Source of the DNA: Ruminococcaceae bacterium UBA6855
GTDB taxonomy: Bacteria > Bacillota > Clostridia > Oscillospirales > Acutalibacteraceae
Direction: 5' to 3'
DNA length: 14,687 bases
NCBI GenBank assembly: GCA_002451755.1
Contig: DKDF01000079.1
Coordinates: 2,113-16,799 of the forward strand
Positions 7,801 to 13,552 of this stretch are shown here, one piece after another. The translations under genes were made by a program, and so were the position numbers. Position 1 is the first letter of the stretch. The number at the start of each line of letters is the position of its first letter. The notes under the pieces were generated by a model that had not been told where the DNA came from, made no database searches, and saw only the letters and a program-made list of their open reading frames with translations.

Positions 7801-8022
7801 GAGGTATTCGAGCGTCAGCGGCTCCATATAGACCTTATCGGCTATAGTTGTATCGGTCATTATCGTTGCGGGGTTCGAGTTCGCGAGGACGACCTCGTAG
7901 CCCTCCTCACGCAGGGCGAGGCACGCCTGAGTTCCCGCATAGTCGAATTCGGCAGCCTGACCGATGACTATAGGACCCGAGCCGATAACGAGCACCTTTT
8001 TTATATCAGTTCTCTTAGGCAC
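4825..8022 (-). CDS. carB: Carbamoyl-phosphate synthase large subunit
   Basis: CarB joins bicarbonate, ammonia delivered from CarA, and two ATP to make carbamoyl phosphate for pyrimidines and arginine. The 1065 residues are full length. There are two homologous ATP-grasp halves: the carboxyphosphate half starts at VLVIGSGPIVIGQAAEFDYAG (about 10-30) and the carbamoyl-phosphate half at IVLGSGPIRIGQGVEFDYS (about 554-572). Their ends IEVNPRVSRSSALASKASGYP (297-317) and IEVNPRASRSVPFLSKSTD (831-849) match each other. A linker lies at about 400-550, and residues about 930-1065 are the MGS-like allosteric domain. The start codon is GTG at 8022-8020, giving the usual MPKRTDIKKV N-terminus. It overlaps the carA stop by 8 bases and has AAGGAGG (8038-8032) inside carA, so the subunits are translationally coupled. 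It is the last gene of the operon. Confidence 0.98.
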   Translation of the reverse strand: MPKRTDIKKVLVIGSGPIVIGQAAEFDYAGTQACLALREEGYEVVLANSNPATIMTDTTIADKVYMEPLTLEYLARICRYERPDAIVPGIGGQTGLNLAMQLAKKGVLKECEIELLGTDAESIERAEDRELFKELCESIGEPIVPSQITYSIEEGLEAAEKIGYPVILRPAFTLGGTGGGFAYDPDEMRDMMKNALALSPVHQVLVEKSIKGYKEIEYEVIRDANDTAITVCNMENLDPVGIHTGDSIVVAPSQTLTNKEYQMLRDSALKIIRALGVKGGCNVQFALDPHSFRYYVIEVNPRVSRSSALASKASGYPIARVSAKIAVGMDLHEIQLANPPACFEPSLDYVVTKMPRFPFDKFPAAHNTLSTQMKATGEVMSVGRTFEESLLKAIRSLEESKNHLHMEKFDSAHMSVDELLEYIKEGTDDRLYAISQLMWMGVDPSLICDITHIDMFFLDKIKRIVDFEKEMEANPGSDILLREAKRLGFSDSYIAELWKESEDSIYERRCKEDIFPTYKMIDTCASEFDSYVPYFYSTYASENESVVSDKKKIIVLGSGPIRIGQGVEFDYSTVHAVHAIQQLGYEAIVINNNPETVSTDYTTADKLYFEPLTTEDVMNIVHLEKPEGVIVTLGGQTAVNLAAPLAKRGVKIIGTDCDAIERAENRDAFDAVIKSLGIPNPKGEAVTDIETGAAVAARIGYPVLVRPSFVLGGRAMEIVANETMLRKYLKNAVEVDEDKPVLIDKYLMGKEVEIDAICDGSEVFIPGIMELVERTGVHSGDSTSVYPPFSISQKVRDTIAEYTTKLGLGIGIVGLFNIQFIVDSDESVYVIEVNPRASRSVPFLSKSTDCNLVRIATKVMLGQSLRDQGITDMRLPDGKRWYVKAPAFSFEKLTGMDAYLSPEMKSTGEAIGYDKRLNRALYKALQASGVRMKEYGTVIVTLADEDKEEALPLVKRFYHLGFNIEATAGTAAFLKKHGIRTRVRGKLSEGSTEILDSIRAGYVSYVINTRAILSGVHFEDGVEIRRCAVQNGVTIFTSLDTVKIVLDVLEEITPEISTINGDGEN

Positions 8023-9109
8023 GCTCCTTCGCCTCCTTCATATAGTCGATAAACTGACCGAACAGATAGCTGCTGTCCTGCGGACCGGGCGCGCTCTCGG
8101 GGTGATACTGCACGCTGAACACAAGGTCTTTCCTGCATCTGACTCCCTCGACGGTGTTGTCGAGAAGATTTATGTGCGTCACTTCGAGATCGGTGCCCTC
8201 GACCGTTTTCGGGTCAACAGCGTAGCTGTGGTTCTGCGAGGTTATCTCTATCTTATTGGTGTCGAGGTTCATAACCGGGTGGTTTCCGCCGCGGTGACCG
8301 AACTTGAGCTTATATGTCTTTGCGCCGTAGGCGAGGGATATCATCTGATGTCCGAGGCAGATGCCGAAAATCGGATATTTTCCGCGAAGCGCCCTGACCG
8401 TGTTTATGACCGGGGTCACATCCTCGGGGTCACCGGGACCGTTTGAGAGAAACACTCCGTCGGGCTTCATGAATTCTATTTCATCAGCCGGCGTGTCGTA
8501 GGGCACGACAACGACATTGCAGCCGAACTTGTTGAGGCTGCGCACGATGTTGAGCTTCATGCCGCAGTCTATCGCAACGACATTGAACTGCGGGTTCGAC
8601 GTGCGCGAATACCAGCGCTTTTTGCAGCTGACACGGCTGACCGCATCGTGGGCGACGGGGGTATTTTTGATTATCTCCACCGCAACCTCAGCCGGGATAT
8701 CGGGCGAGGTTATGAGCACGCGGCGCGAGCCCAAATCGCGTATGCTGCGGGTAAGCTTTCTCGTGTCAACGCCGGAGATACCGGGGACACCGTTCTCCTC
8801 GAGCAGCTCCGAGAGCGTCTTTGTGTATCTGAAGTTCGAGGGCATATCGTTGTAGTCATACACGATAAGACCGCCGATGCTCGGGTTTTTGCACTCGAAA
8901 TCGTCGTCGGTTATGCCGTAGTTGCCTATGAGCGGATATGTCATAACGACCATCTGATCGGTATACGACGGGTCGGAGACTATCTCCTGATAGCCGACCA
9001 TCGAGGTGTTGAAAACTATCTCGCACACCCTGTCGGTATAGCTGCCGAAGCCGTATCCGTAGTACTCGCTGCCGTCCTCAAGGACGATCTTGCGGTCTAT
9101 GAGTCTCAT
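8015..9109 (-). CDS. carA: Carbamoyl-phosphate synthase small (glutamine amidotransferase) subunit
   Basis: CarA hydrolyses glutamine and passes ammonia through a tunnel to CarB. The 364 residues are the normal length. The N-terminal CarA-specific domain (about 1-150) includes NTSMVGYQEIVSDPSY and ISGVDTRKLTRSIR. The class I amidotransferase domain (about 175-360) has the nucleophile C251 in GICLGH and the H336/E338 pair in QYHPES. LSNGPGDPED (221-230) is another family mark. The ATG at 9109 has AAGGAG 11 bases upstream, a rather long spacing. The gap from purC is 24 bases, and the gene overlaps carB by 8 bases. It is the third glutamine-using enzyme in this operon, after PyrG and PurF. No PyrR attenuator is visible in the short gap before it. 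Confidence 0.98.
   Translation of the reverse strand: MRLIDRKIVLEDGSEYYGYGFGSYTDRVCEIVFNTSMVGYQEIVSDPSYTDQMVVMTYPLIGNYGITDDDFECKNPSIGGLIVYDYNDMPSNFRYTKTLSELLEENGVPGISGVDTRKLTRSIRDLGSRRVLITSPDIPAEVAVEIIKNTPVAHDAVSRVSCKKRWYSRTSNPQFNVVAIDCGMKLNIVRSLNKFGCNVVVVPYDTPADEIEFMKPDGVFLSNGPGDPEDVTPVINTVRALRGKYPIFGICLGHQMISLAYGAKTYKLKFGHRGGNHPVMNLDTNKIEITSQNHSYAVDPKTVEGTDLEVTHINLLDNTVEGVRCRKDLVFSVQYHPESAPGPQDSSYLFGQFIDYMKEAKERA
8032..8038 (-). promoter_or_regulatory. Ribosome binding site for carB within carA, supporting the GTG start
   Basis: AAGGAGG (8038-8032) lies 9 bases before the GTG at 8022. A second AAGGAG (8029-8024) is too close to the start to serve it. Confidence 0.75.
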
Positions 9110-9133
9110 TTAAAAATACACTCCTTGAATTTA

Positions 9134-9835
9134 TCAGATCGAGCTCTGAAGTCTCGCGAGGACATCTCTGTAGCCGCCGAGAACATCGCCGAGGTCGCGG
9201 CGGAATCTGTCCTTATCGAGCTTCTTGTCGGTCTCCATATCCCACAGGCGGCAGGAATCGGGGGATATCTCATCGCACAGAACAAGTCCGTCGTCGGTGC
9301 GTCCGAACTCGAGCTTGAAATCGACAAGGCGCACGCCGCCCTTTGCGAACAGCTCGGTCATCAGCTCGTTTATGCGCTTGGACATGGCTCTGAGCTCGTC
9401 GAGCTCCTCCTGCGTGGCGAGACCGATGGCGGTTATCTGGCTGTCGTTTATCATCGGATCGCCGAGCTCGTCGCTCTTGTAGCTGAACTCAACGACCGTG
9501 TTCTTCAGGGGAGAGCCCTCCGGCACGCCGTATTTTTTTGAAAAGCTTCCTGCTGCGATATTTCTGACTATGACCTCGACCATGACGATCTCAGCCTTCT
9601 TCGCGAGGACGGTGGTCTCGTCGATGACCTTGAGAAGATGGGTCTTGACTCCGTTCTTCATGAGGTAATCAAAGATGATGTTGGAGATCGCCGCATTGAG
9701 TTTTCCTTTTCCGGGCAGATCCTCTTTCTTGACGCCGTTGCCGGCAGTGGCGGTGTCCTTGTACTTGATGATGCAGGTACCGGGCTCCTCCGAACTGTAA
9801 ACGACCTTGCTCTTGCCTTCATACAACTTTTCCAT
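9134..9835 (-). CDS. purC: SAICAR synthetase (phosphoribosylaminoimidazole-succinocarboxamide synthase)
   Basis: PurC uses ATP to join aspartate to CAIR, giving SAICAR in IMP synthesis. At 233 residues it is the usual monofunctional bacterial size. The N-terminus MEKLYEGKSKVVY is typical. Family signatures are VEVIVRNIAAGSFSKKYG (86-103), LVDFKLEFGR (170-179, metal and substrate site) and DEISPDSCRLWD (188-199). The ATG at 9835 has AAAGGAA about 10 bases upstream. It lies 33 bases after purF and 24 before carA on the same strand, with no promoter or terminator seen in either gap. It is the only enzyme of the five-gene operon that is not a glutamine amidotransferase or the partner of one. Confidence 0.98.
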   Translation of the reverse strand: MEKLYEGKSKVVYSSEEPGTCIIKYKDTATAGNGVKKEDLPGKGKLNAAISNIIFDYLMKNGVKTHLLKVIDETTVLAKKAEIVMVEVIVRNIAAGSFSKKYGVPEGSPLKNTVVEFSYKSDELGDPMINDSQITAIGLATQEELDELRAMSKRINELMTELFAKGGVRLVDFKLEFGRTDDGLVLCDEISPDSCRLWDMETDKKLDKDRFRRDLGDVLGGYRDVLARLQSSI

Positions 9836-9868
9836 ACCGCAGTTTCCTTTCGCTTTTCGTATTTTTAT

Positions 9869-11293
9869 TTATTTGCTCCGCTCGGAGAGTTTCCCCTCAA
9901 AGCGGTCTTTGGTGATAACATCCGGGATAGGGGTCGGATAGACTCCGTTGAAGCACGCGCTGCAGAAGTTCTTGCTGCCTATCAGATTCTCAAGCTCCGA
10001 CTCCGGCAGATATCCGAGGGAATCCGCGCCGATTATGTCGGCAATCTCCTCCACCGAGTGGTGGCAGGCGATAAGATTTTCGCGCGAGTCAACGTCCGTG
10101 CCGTAGTAGCAGGGATGCATGAACGGCGGCGAGGAGATGCGCATATGCACCTCTTTTGCCCCCGCTTCACGCAGAAGATTGACTATCTGGCGGCTCGTCG
10201 TGCCGCGCACTATCGAGTCGTCTATAAGCACTATCCTCTTATCCTTTACGGATTCGCTTATCGCGCTGAGCTTTATTCTGACCTGGTCGATTCTCTTGTC
10301 CTGACCTGGAGAGATGAAAGTTCTGCCGATATATTTGTTTTTTATGAAGCCCATTCCGTAGGGTATTCCCGATGCCTCGGCATAGCCGAGAGCCGCGTCG
10401 ATTCCCGAATCCGGGACGCCCATGACGACATCGGCTTCGACCGGATGGGTCTTTGAAAGTATCGCGCCGGCATTCCTGCGCGCCGCGTGAACCGACACGC
10501 CGTCAATGACGGAATCGGGTCTTGCAAAATAGATATACTCAAAAATGCATGAGCGCCTCGGCTTTTCGCCGCAGTGATCCCTGTTCGAGCGCACGCCGTT
10601 TTCGTCGAAGACGAGTATCTCGCCGGGGAGTATATCGCGCTCGAATCTTGCGCCGACGGCGGAGAGCGCGCAGCTCTCGGACGCGACGACATATGTGCCG
10701 TCGAGCGTCTTGCCGTAGCACAGCGGGCGGAATCCGTAAGGGTCGCGCGCCGCGAGCAGCTTTGCGGCAGACATGAGCACGAGGGAATACGCGCCCTCGA
10801 GCCTGTTCATCGCGCTGCTCAGCGCATTTTCTATCGAAGGACTGTTGAGGCGCGCCTGCGTGACGATATAGGCGATTATCTCGGTGTCGCTCGTCGTGTG
10901 GAAGATAGCGCCGCCGAGCTCGAGCTCGCTGCGCAATTCATAGGCGTTGCTGAGGTTTCCGTTGTGGGCAAGAGCCATCTTGCCCTTCTGGTGGTTGACC
11001 TCGATGGGCTGGCAGTTCGCTCTGCTGTTGCCGCCGGTCGTGCCGTAGCGCGCGTGGGCGACAGCCATCCTGCCCTGCGGGAACTTCATCAGGTCGTCGC
11101 GCGAGAAGACTTCGTTGACAAGTCCGATATCCTTGCGCGAAGCGAACACTCCGTCGTCGTTGACGACTATGCCGCAGCTCTCCTGTCCTCTGTGCTGCAG
11201 GGCATAGAGACCGTAATAGGCGAGATCCGCCACGGGGCCGGGCTTGGGTGAATAGACTCCGAAAACGCCGCACTCTTCATGCAAGTTTGCCAT
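9869..11293 (-). CDS. purF: Amidophosphoribosyltransferase (glutamine PRPP amidotransferase)
   Basis: PurF makes phosphoribosylamine from PRPP and glutamine, the committed step of purine synthesis. The 474 residues match the Bacillus-type enzyme. A 7-residue propeptide (MANLHEE) precedes C8, the N-terminal glutaminase nucleophile freed by processing. The Ntn domain includes ALQHRGQESCGI (31-42) and ARYGTTGGNS (81-90). The phosphoribosyltransferase domain carries the PRPP loop VLIDDSIVRGTTSR (355-368). C249, C395, C444 and C447 match the four [4Fe-4S] ligands of the Bacillus enzyme, so an oxygen-labile cluster is expected. The ATG at 11293 is 6 bases after the pyrG stop, and its GGAG ribosome site is inside pyrG. 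Family members are inhibited by purine nucleotides. Confidence 0.98.
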   Translation of the reverse strand: MANLHEECGVFGVYSPKPGPVADLAYYGLYALQHRGQESCGIVVNDDGVFASRKDIGLVNEVFSRDDLMKFPQGRMAVAHARYGTTGGNSRANCQPIEVNHQKGKMALAHNGNLSNAYELRSELELGGAIFHTTSDTEIIAYIVTQARLNSPSIENALSSAMNRLEGAYSLVLMSAAKLLAARDPYGFRPLCYGKTLDGTYVVASESCALSAVGARFERDILPGEILVFDENGVRSNRDHCGEKPRRSCIFEYIYFARPDSVIDGVSVHAARRNAGAILSKTHPVEADVVMGVPDSGIDAALGYAEASGIPYGMGFIKNKYIGRTFISPGQDKRIDQVRIKLSAISESVKDKRIVLIDDSIVRGTTSRQIVNLLREAGAKEVHMRISSPPFMHPCYYGTDVDSRENLIACHHSVEEIADIIGADSLGYLPESELENLIGSKNFCSACFNGVYPTPIPDVITKDRFEGKLSERSK

Positions 11294-11299
11294 AGGTAT

Positions 11300-12910
11300 T
11301 TATTCTCCGATCTCAGATTTTTCAAGCGCTGCGGCTATAAAGCCTTTGAACAGCGGGTGAGCCTTGTTGGGACGGGATTTAAACTCGGGGTGATACTGCA
11401 CTCCGACATAGAACGGCCGGTCGGAAAGCTCGACCGTTTCAACGAGTCTGCCGTCGGGCGAAAGACCCGAGAGGGTGAGTCCGTTCTGAGTAAGTATATC
11501 ACGATAATCGTTGTTGAACTCGTAGCGGTGGCGGTGGCGCTCGGAAATTTCGGACTTTCCGTAGCAGCGCTCCATTGTCGTGCCGGGCTTGATGACGCAG
11601 GGATATGCACCCAGACGCAGCGTGCCGCCCTTGTCGATATTGTCGCTCTGACCGGGCATGAAGTCGATGACCTTGTTCTTGCAGAGCTCATCGAACTCGC
11701 CGGAGTGAGCGTCTTTGATACCCGCGACATCGCGCGCATATTCGATAACCGCAATCTGCATTCCGAGGCAGATTCCGAAATAGGGAACGCGGTTCTCTCT
11801 GGCGTATTTCGCCGCGAGGATCATGCCCTCGATTCCTCTGCCGCCGAAGCCGCCGGGAACGATTATTCCGTCGAGGTGCGAGAGCTCCTGCTCGTAGTTC
11901 GCCTCGGTCAGATTCTCGGAATCGATCCAGTCGATGCGGATGTGGGTGTTGAGAGTGTAGCCTGCGTGGCGAAGCGCCTCGGCAACGGACAGATACGCGT
12001 CATGGAGCTGGACATATTTGCCGACAAGACCTATCTTGACTTCCTTTTCGCGGTTCTTGATGCGGTGGACAAGCTCCGTCCACTCGTCGAGATCCGGCTC
12101 GGGAGCGTCTATATTCAGCTCGCGGCAGACGACGGACGAGAAGTTCGACTTCTCGAGCATCAGCGGAGCTTCGTAGAGATAAGGCAGGGTGATATTCTCG
12201 ATAACGCAGTCGGGCTTGACGTTGCAGAAGAGCGATATCTTCTTGAAGATAGACTCCTCAAGCGGCTCGTCGCAGCGCAGGACGATTATGTTCGGGTTGA
12301 TGCCCATGCCCTGCAGCTCCTTGACCGAGTGCTGGGTGGGCTTTGACTTATGCTCGTCCGATCCACGCAAAAACGGCACCAGAGTGACATGGATGAAGAG
12401 GCTGTTCTCACGCCCTACCTCAAGAGATATCTGTCTTACAGCTTCGAGGAAAGGCTGGGATTCAATGTCACCTATAGTGCCGCCGATCTCAGTGATGACC
12501 ACATCGGCATCGGTTTTCTTGCCGACACGGTATACGAAATCCTTTATTTCATTTGTTATATGGGGTATGACCTGAACGGTCGAGCCGAGATACTCGCCGC
12601 GGCGCTCTTTGTTGAGCACGTTCCAGTATACTTTACCGGTGGTGAGATTCGAGTATTTGTTGAGGTCCTCGTCGATGAAGCGCTCGTAGTGACCGAGGTC
12701 GAGGTCGGTCTCCGCGCCGTCTTCCGTGACATAAACTTCGCCGTGCTGATAGGGGCTCATGGTGCCCGGGTCAACGTTGATATAAGGATCGAGCTTCTGC
12801 GCCGCTACCTTGAGTCCGCGCGCTTTGAGTATTCGTCCGAGCGACGCCGCAGTTATCCCCTTTCCGAGGCCGGATACGACGCCTCCGGTCACAAAGATGT
12901 ACTTTGTCAT
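11300..12910 (-). CDS. pyrG: CTP synthase (glutamine hydrolysing)
   Basis: PyrG aminates UTP to CTP with ATP and glutamine. The 536 residues are full length. The synthetase domain (about 1-267) has the P-loop GGVVSGLGKG (9-18) and EIGGTIGDIE (141-150). The class I amidotransferase domain (about 290-530) has VPGGFGGRG (351-359), nucleophile C381 in GICLGMQ and the H507/E509 pair in QYHPEF. The ATG at 12910 has CGGAGGG about 7 bases upstream. It is the first gene of the operon continuing through purF, purC, carA and carB. Its upstream region holds an extended -10 promoter (12998-12990), and further out a promoter that runs straight into a terminator-like hairpin. In Bacillus subtilis pyrG is controlled by attenuation with G-addition at a GGG start; no such start could be recognised here. 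Confidence 0.98.
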   Translation of the reverse strand: MTKYIFVTGGVVSGLGKGITAASLGRILKARGLKVAAQKLDPYINVDPGTMSPYQHGEVYVTEDGAETDLDLGHYERFIDEDLNKYSNLTTGKVYWNVLNKERRGEYLGSTVQVIPHITNEIKDFVYRVGKKTDADVVITEIGGTIGDIESQPFLEAVRQISLEVGRENSLFIHVTLVPFLRGSDEHKSKPTQHSVKELQGMGINPNIIVLRCDEPLEESIFKKISLFCNVKPDCVIENITLPYLYEAPLMLEKSNFSSVVCRELNIDAPEPDLDEWTELVHRIKNREKEVKIGLVGKYVQLHDAYLSVAEALRHAGYTLNTHIRIDWIDSENLTEANYEQELSHLDGIIVPGGFGGRGIEGMILAAKYARENRVPYFGICLGMQIAVIEYARDVAGIKDAHSGEFDELCKNKVIDFMPGQSDNIDKGGTLRLGAYPCVIKPGTTMERCYGKSEISERHRHRYEFNNDYRDILTQNGLTLSGLSPDGRLVETVELSDRPFYVGVQYHPEFKSRPNKAHPLFKGFIAAALEKSEIGE

Positions 12911-12989
12911 TAATATCCCTCCGTATTTTATCTTTTCTTTTTTATATACTTCTCCGGTTAAGGTTTCACGCGTACTTTCATTATATCAT

Positions 12990-12998
12990 ATTATAACA
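12990..12998 (-). promoter_or_regulatory. Possible extended -10 promoter proximal to pyrG
   Basis: The minus strand reads TGT-TATAAT at 12998-12990, an extended -10 element, with a second TATAAT at 12985-12980. No good -35 is found at 16-18 bases from either. The leader to the pyrG ATG would be about 70 bases. It could supply terminator-independent transcription of the operon. Confidence 0.5.
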
Positions 12999-13038
12999 CA
13001 CCTTCCCTGCCGACTTCTACGGTATTCTGTACTAAAAG

Positions 13039-13117
13039 CGAGTGCTTTGGAACCGAAAAATATGACAACGCGGTCAACTGCCCGCAAAGCCCGACGAGAT
13101 GCGGGACACTCGGTTCC
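13039..13117 (-). other. Candidate structured RNA element upstream of pyrG (three-way junction with an alternative pairing)
   Basis: An outer perfect 8-pair stem, GGAACCGA (13049-13056) with TCGGTTCC (13110-13117), encloses two hairpins: TGAC/GTCA (13063-13066 with 13073-13076) and CCCGCA/TGCGGG (13081-13086 with 13100-13105). CGAGTG (13039-13044) can pair instead with CACTCG (13107-13112), which overlaps and competes with the outer stem. The minus orientation is preferred because a promoter and terminator-like hairpin precede it on that strand. No known riboswitch class was recognised. Mutually exclusive stems suggest a switch, but the dyads may also be DNA sites or chance. Confidence 0.35.
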
Positions 13118-13186
13118 GAAAAAAAACAAAAAGCAAAGGCGTCCTCCGATGGGGGCACTGTCCCCCGGGGAATGAACGCCTTTGCT
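13115..13186 (-). terminator. Intrinsic terminator-like hairpin directly downstream of the distal pyrG-side promoter (possible attenuator)
   Basis: On the minus strand a perfect 11-pair stem, AGCAAAGGCGT (13186-13176) and ACGCCTTTGCT (13142-13132), is followed by a long T tract (13131-13115). The internal 33 bases contain an extra GGGGG/CCCCC hairpin. The stem begins about 5 bases after the predicted start at about 13191, so most transcripts would stop at about 75 bases unless relieved. The plus strand lacks an adequate T tract, so the terminator is oriented toward pyrG. Confidence 0.75.
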
Positions 13187-13198
13187 CATTTGAGGCGT

Positions 13199-13227
13199 AT
13201 TTTATCATATTAAAAGACCCGTGTCAA
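13199..13227 (-). promoter_or_regulatory. Distal sigma-A promoter on the pyrG side
   Basis: TTGACA (13227-13222) and TAAAAT (13204-13199) on the minus strand are spaced by 17 bases, a near-perfect promoter. The start is expected near 13191. It faces the terminator-like hairpin and then pyrG. It may drive a short RNA of about 75 bases, an attenuated pyrG transcript, or both. Confidence 0.75.
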
Positions 13228-13428
13228 TTGCATATTTTATATATGTATCGCACTTTATTTTCCGAAACGGCTGAGAGAAAAGGACGAAGCCGAAAAAATT
13301 TTTCCGGCTCGAGTTCAACTCCGCCGCATTTTCTCAAAAAAGCGGTTGCATCTTGCTCATAAAATCGCTTTTTAAAAAGCCCCGATTGCGGCTATTTGCA
13401 CAAAAATAAAGAATTGTCCGAAAACGCC
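13228..13428. other. Intergenic DNA between the divergent promoters, no gene seen
   Basis: This AT-rich stretch holds no supported gene. Visible structure is a 22-base imperfect palindrome (13288-13309, AGCCG arms with one mismatch and an AAAAATTTTT centre) and a long-range stem AAAAAGCG/CGCTTTTT (13337-13344 with 13366-13373). Neither has a T tract placed for termination. Their role, if any, is unknown. Confidence 0.5.
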
Positions 13429-13457
13429 TTGACAAACGATTTTGCTGCGCGTATAAT
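13429..13457 (+). promoter_or_regulatory. Consensus sigma-A promoter of the type III glutamine synthetase gene
   Basis: TTGACA (13429-13434) and TATAAT (13452-13457) are both perfect and spaced by exactly 17 bases. The start is expected near 13464. A short inverted repeat TGCGC/GCGCA (13446-13450 and 13461-13465) flanks the -10 box and could be a weak operator. Confidence 0.88.
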
Positions 13458-13472
13458 TCAGCGCATAAAGGC

Positions 13473-13520
13473 AATGGCGTCTTTGAACCGAACGGGTTCA
13501 TTGACGCCATTTTTTATTTT
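13473..13520 (+). terminator. Leader terminator or attenuator upstream of the glutamine synthetase gene
   Basis: A 9-pair stem, AATGGCGTC (13473-13481) and GACGCCATT (13503-13511), a symmetric TT/TT internal loop, and a 6-pair stem TGAACC/GGTTCA (13484-13489 with 13495-13500) are followed by TTTTTTATTTT (13510-13520). It begins about 10 bases after the predicted start and ends 33 bases before the gene. Lower flanks AAGGC (13468-13472) and GCCTT (13522-13526) can also pair. This looks like a complete intrinsic terminator in a 5' leader, so regulated readthrough is expected. Confidence 0.8.
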
Positions 13521-13552
13521 CGCCTTAAAATATGAAAAAGGAGCGCTAACTT

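Noticed and set aside
13268..13276. CGGCTGAGA, resembling part of the TPP riboswitch (THI box)
   Set aside because: The second conserved half of the aptamer is missing, the downstream gene is not thiamine related, and the site is upstream of the mapped promoter.
13288..13309. Imperfect palindrome with an A/T centre as a terminator
   Set aside because: No T tract follows on either strand and no transcription unit ends there.
13099..13362. Plus-strand open frame of 87 codons in the intergenic region
   Set aside because: It runs through the terminator-like hairpin and a promoter, has no ribosome site, and its protein is low in sense-like composition.
13488..13493. CCGAAC core of a Bacillus PurR box within the glnN leader hairpin
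   Set aside because: The flanks do not fit AWWWCCGAACWWT on the 3' side, no paired inverted box at the usual spacing was found, and the sequence is explained by the hairpin arm and loop.
13464..13520. ANTAR (NasR/EutV-type) two-hairpin antitermination target
   Set aside because: There is room for only one hairpin between the start and the T tract, and its loop does not show the expected hexaloop with A at position 1 and G at position 4.
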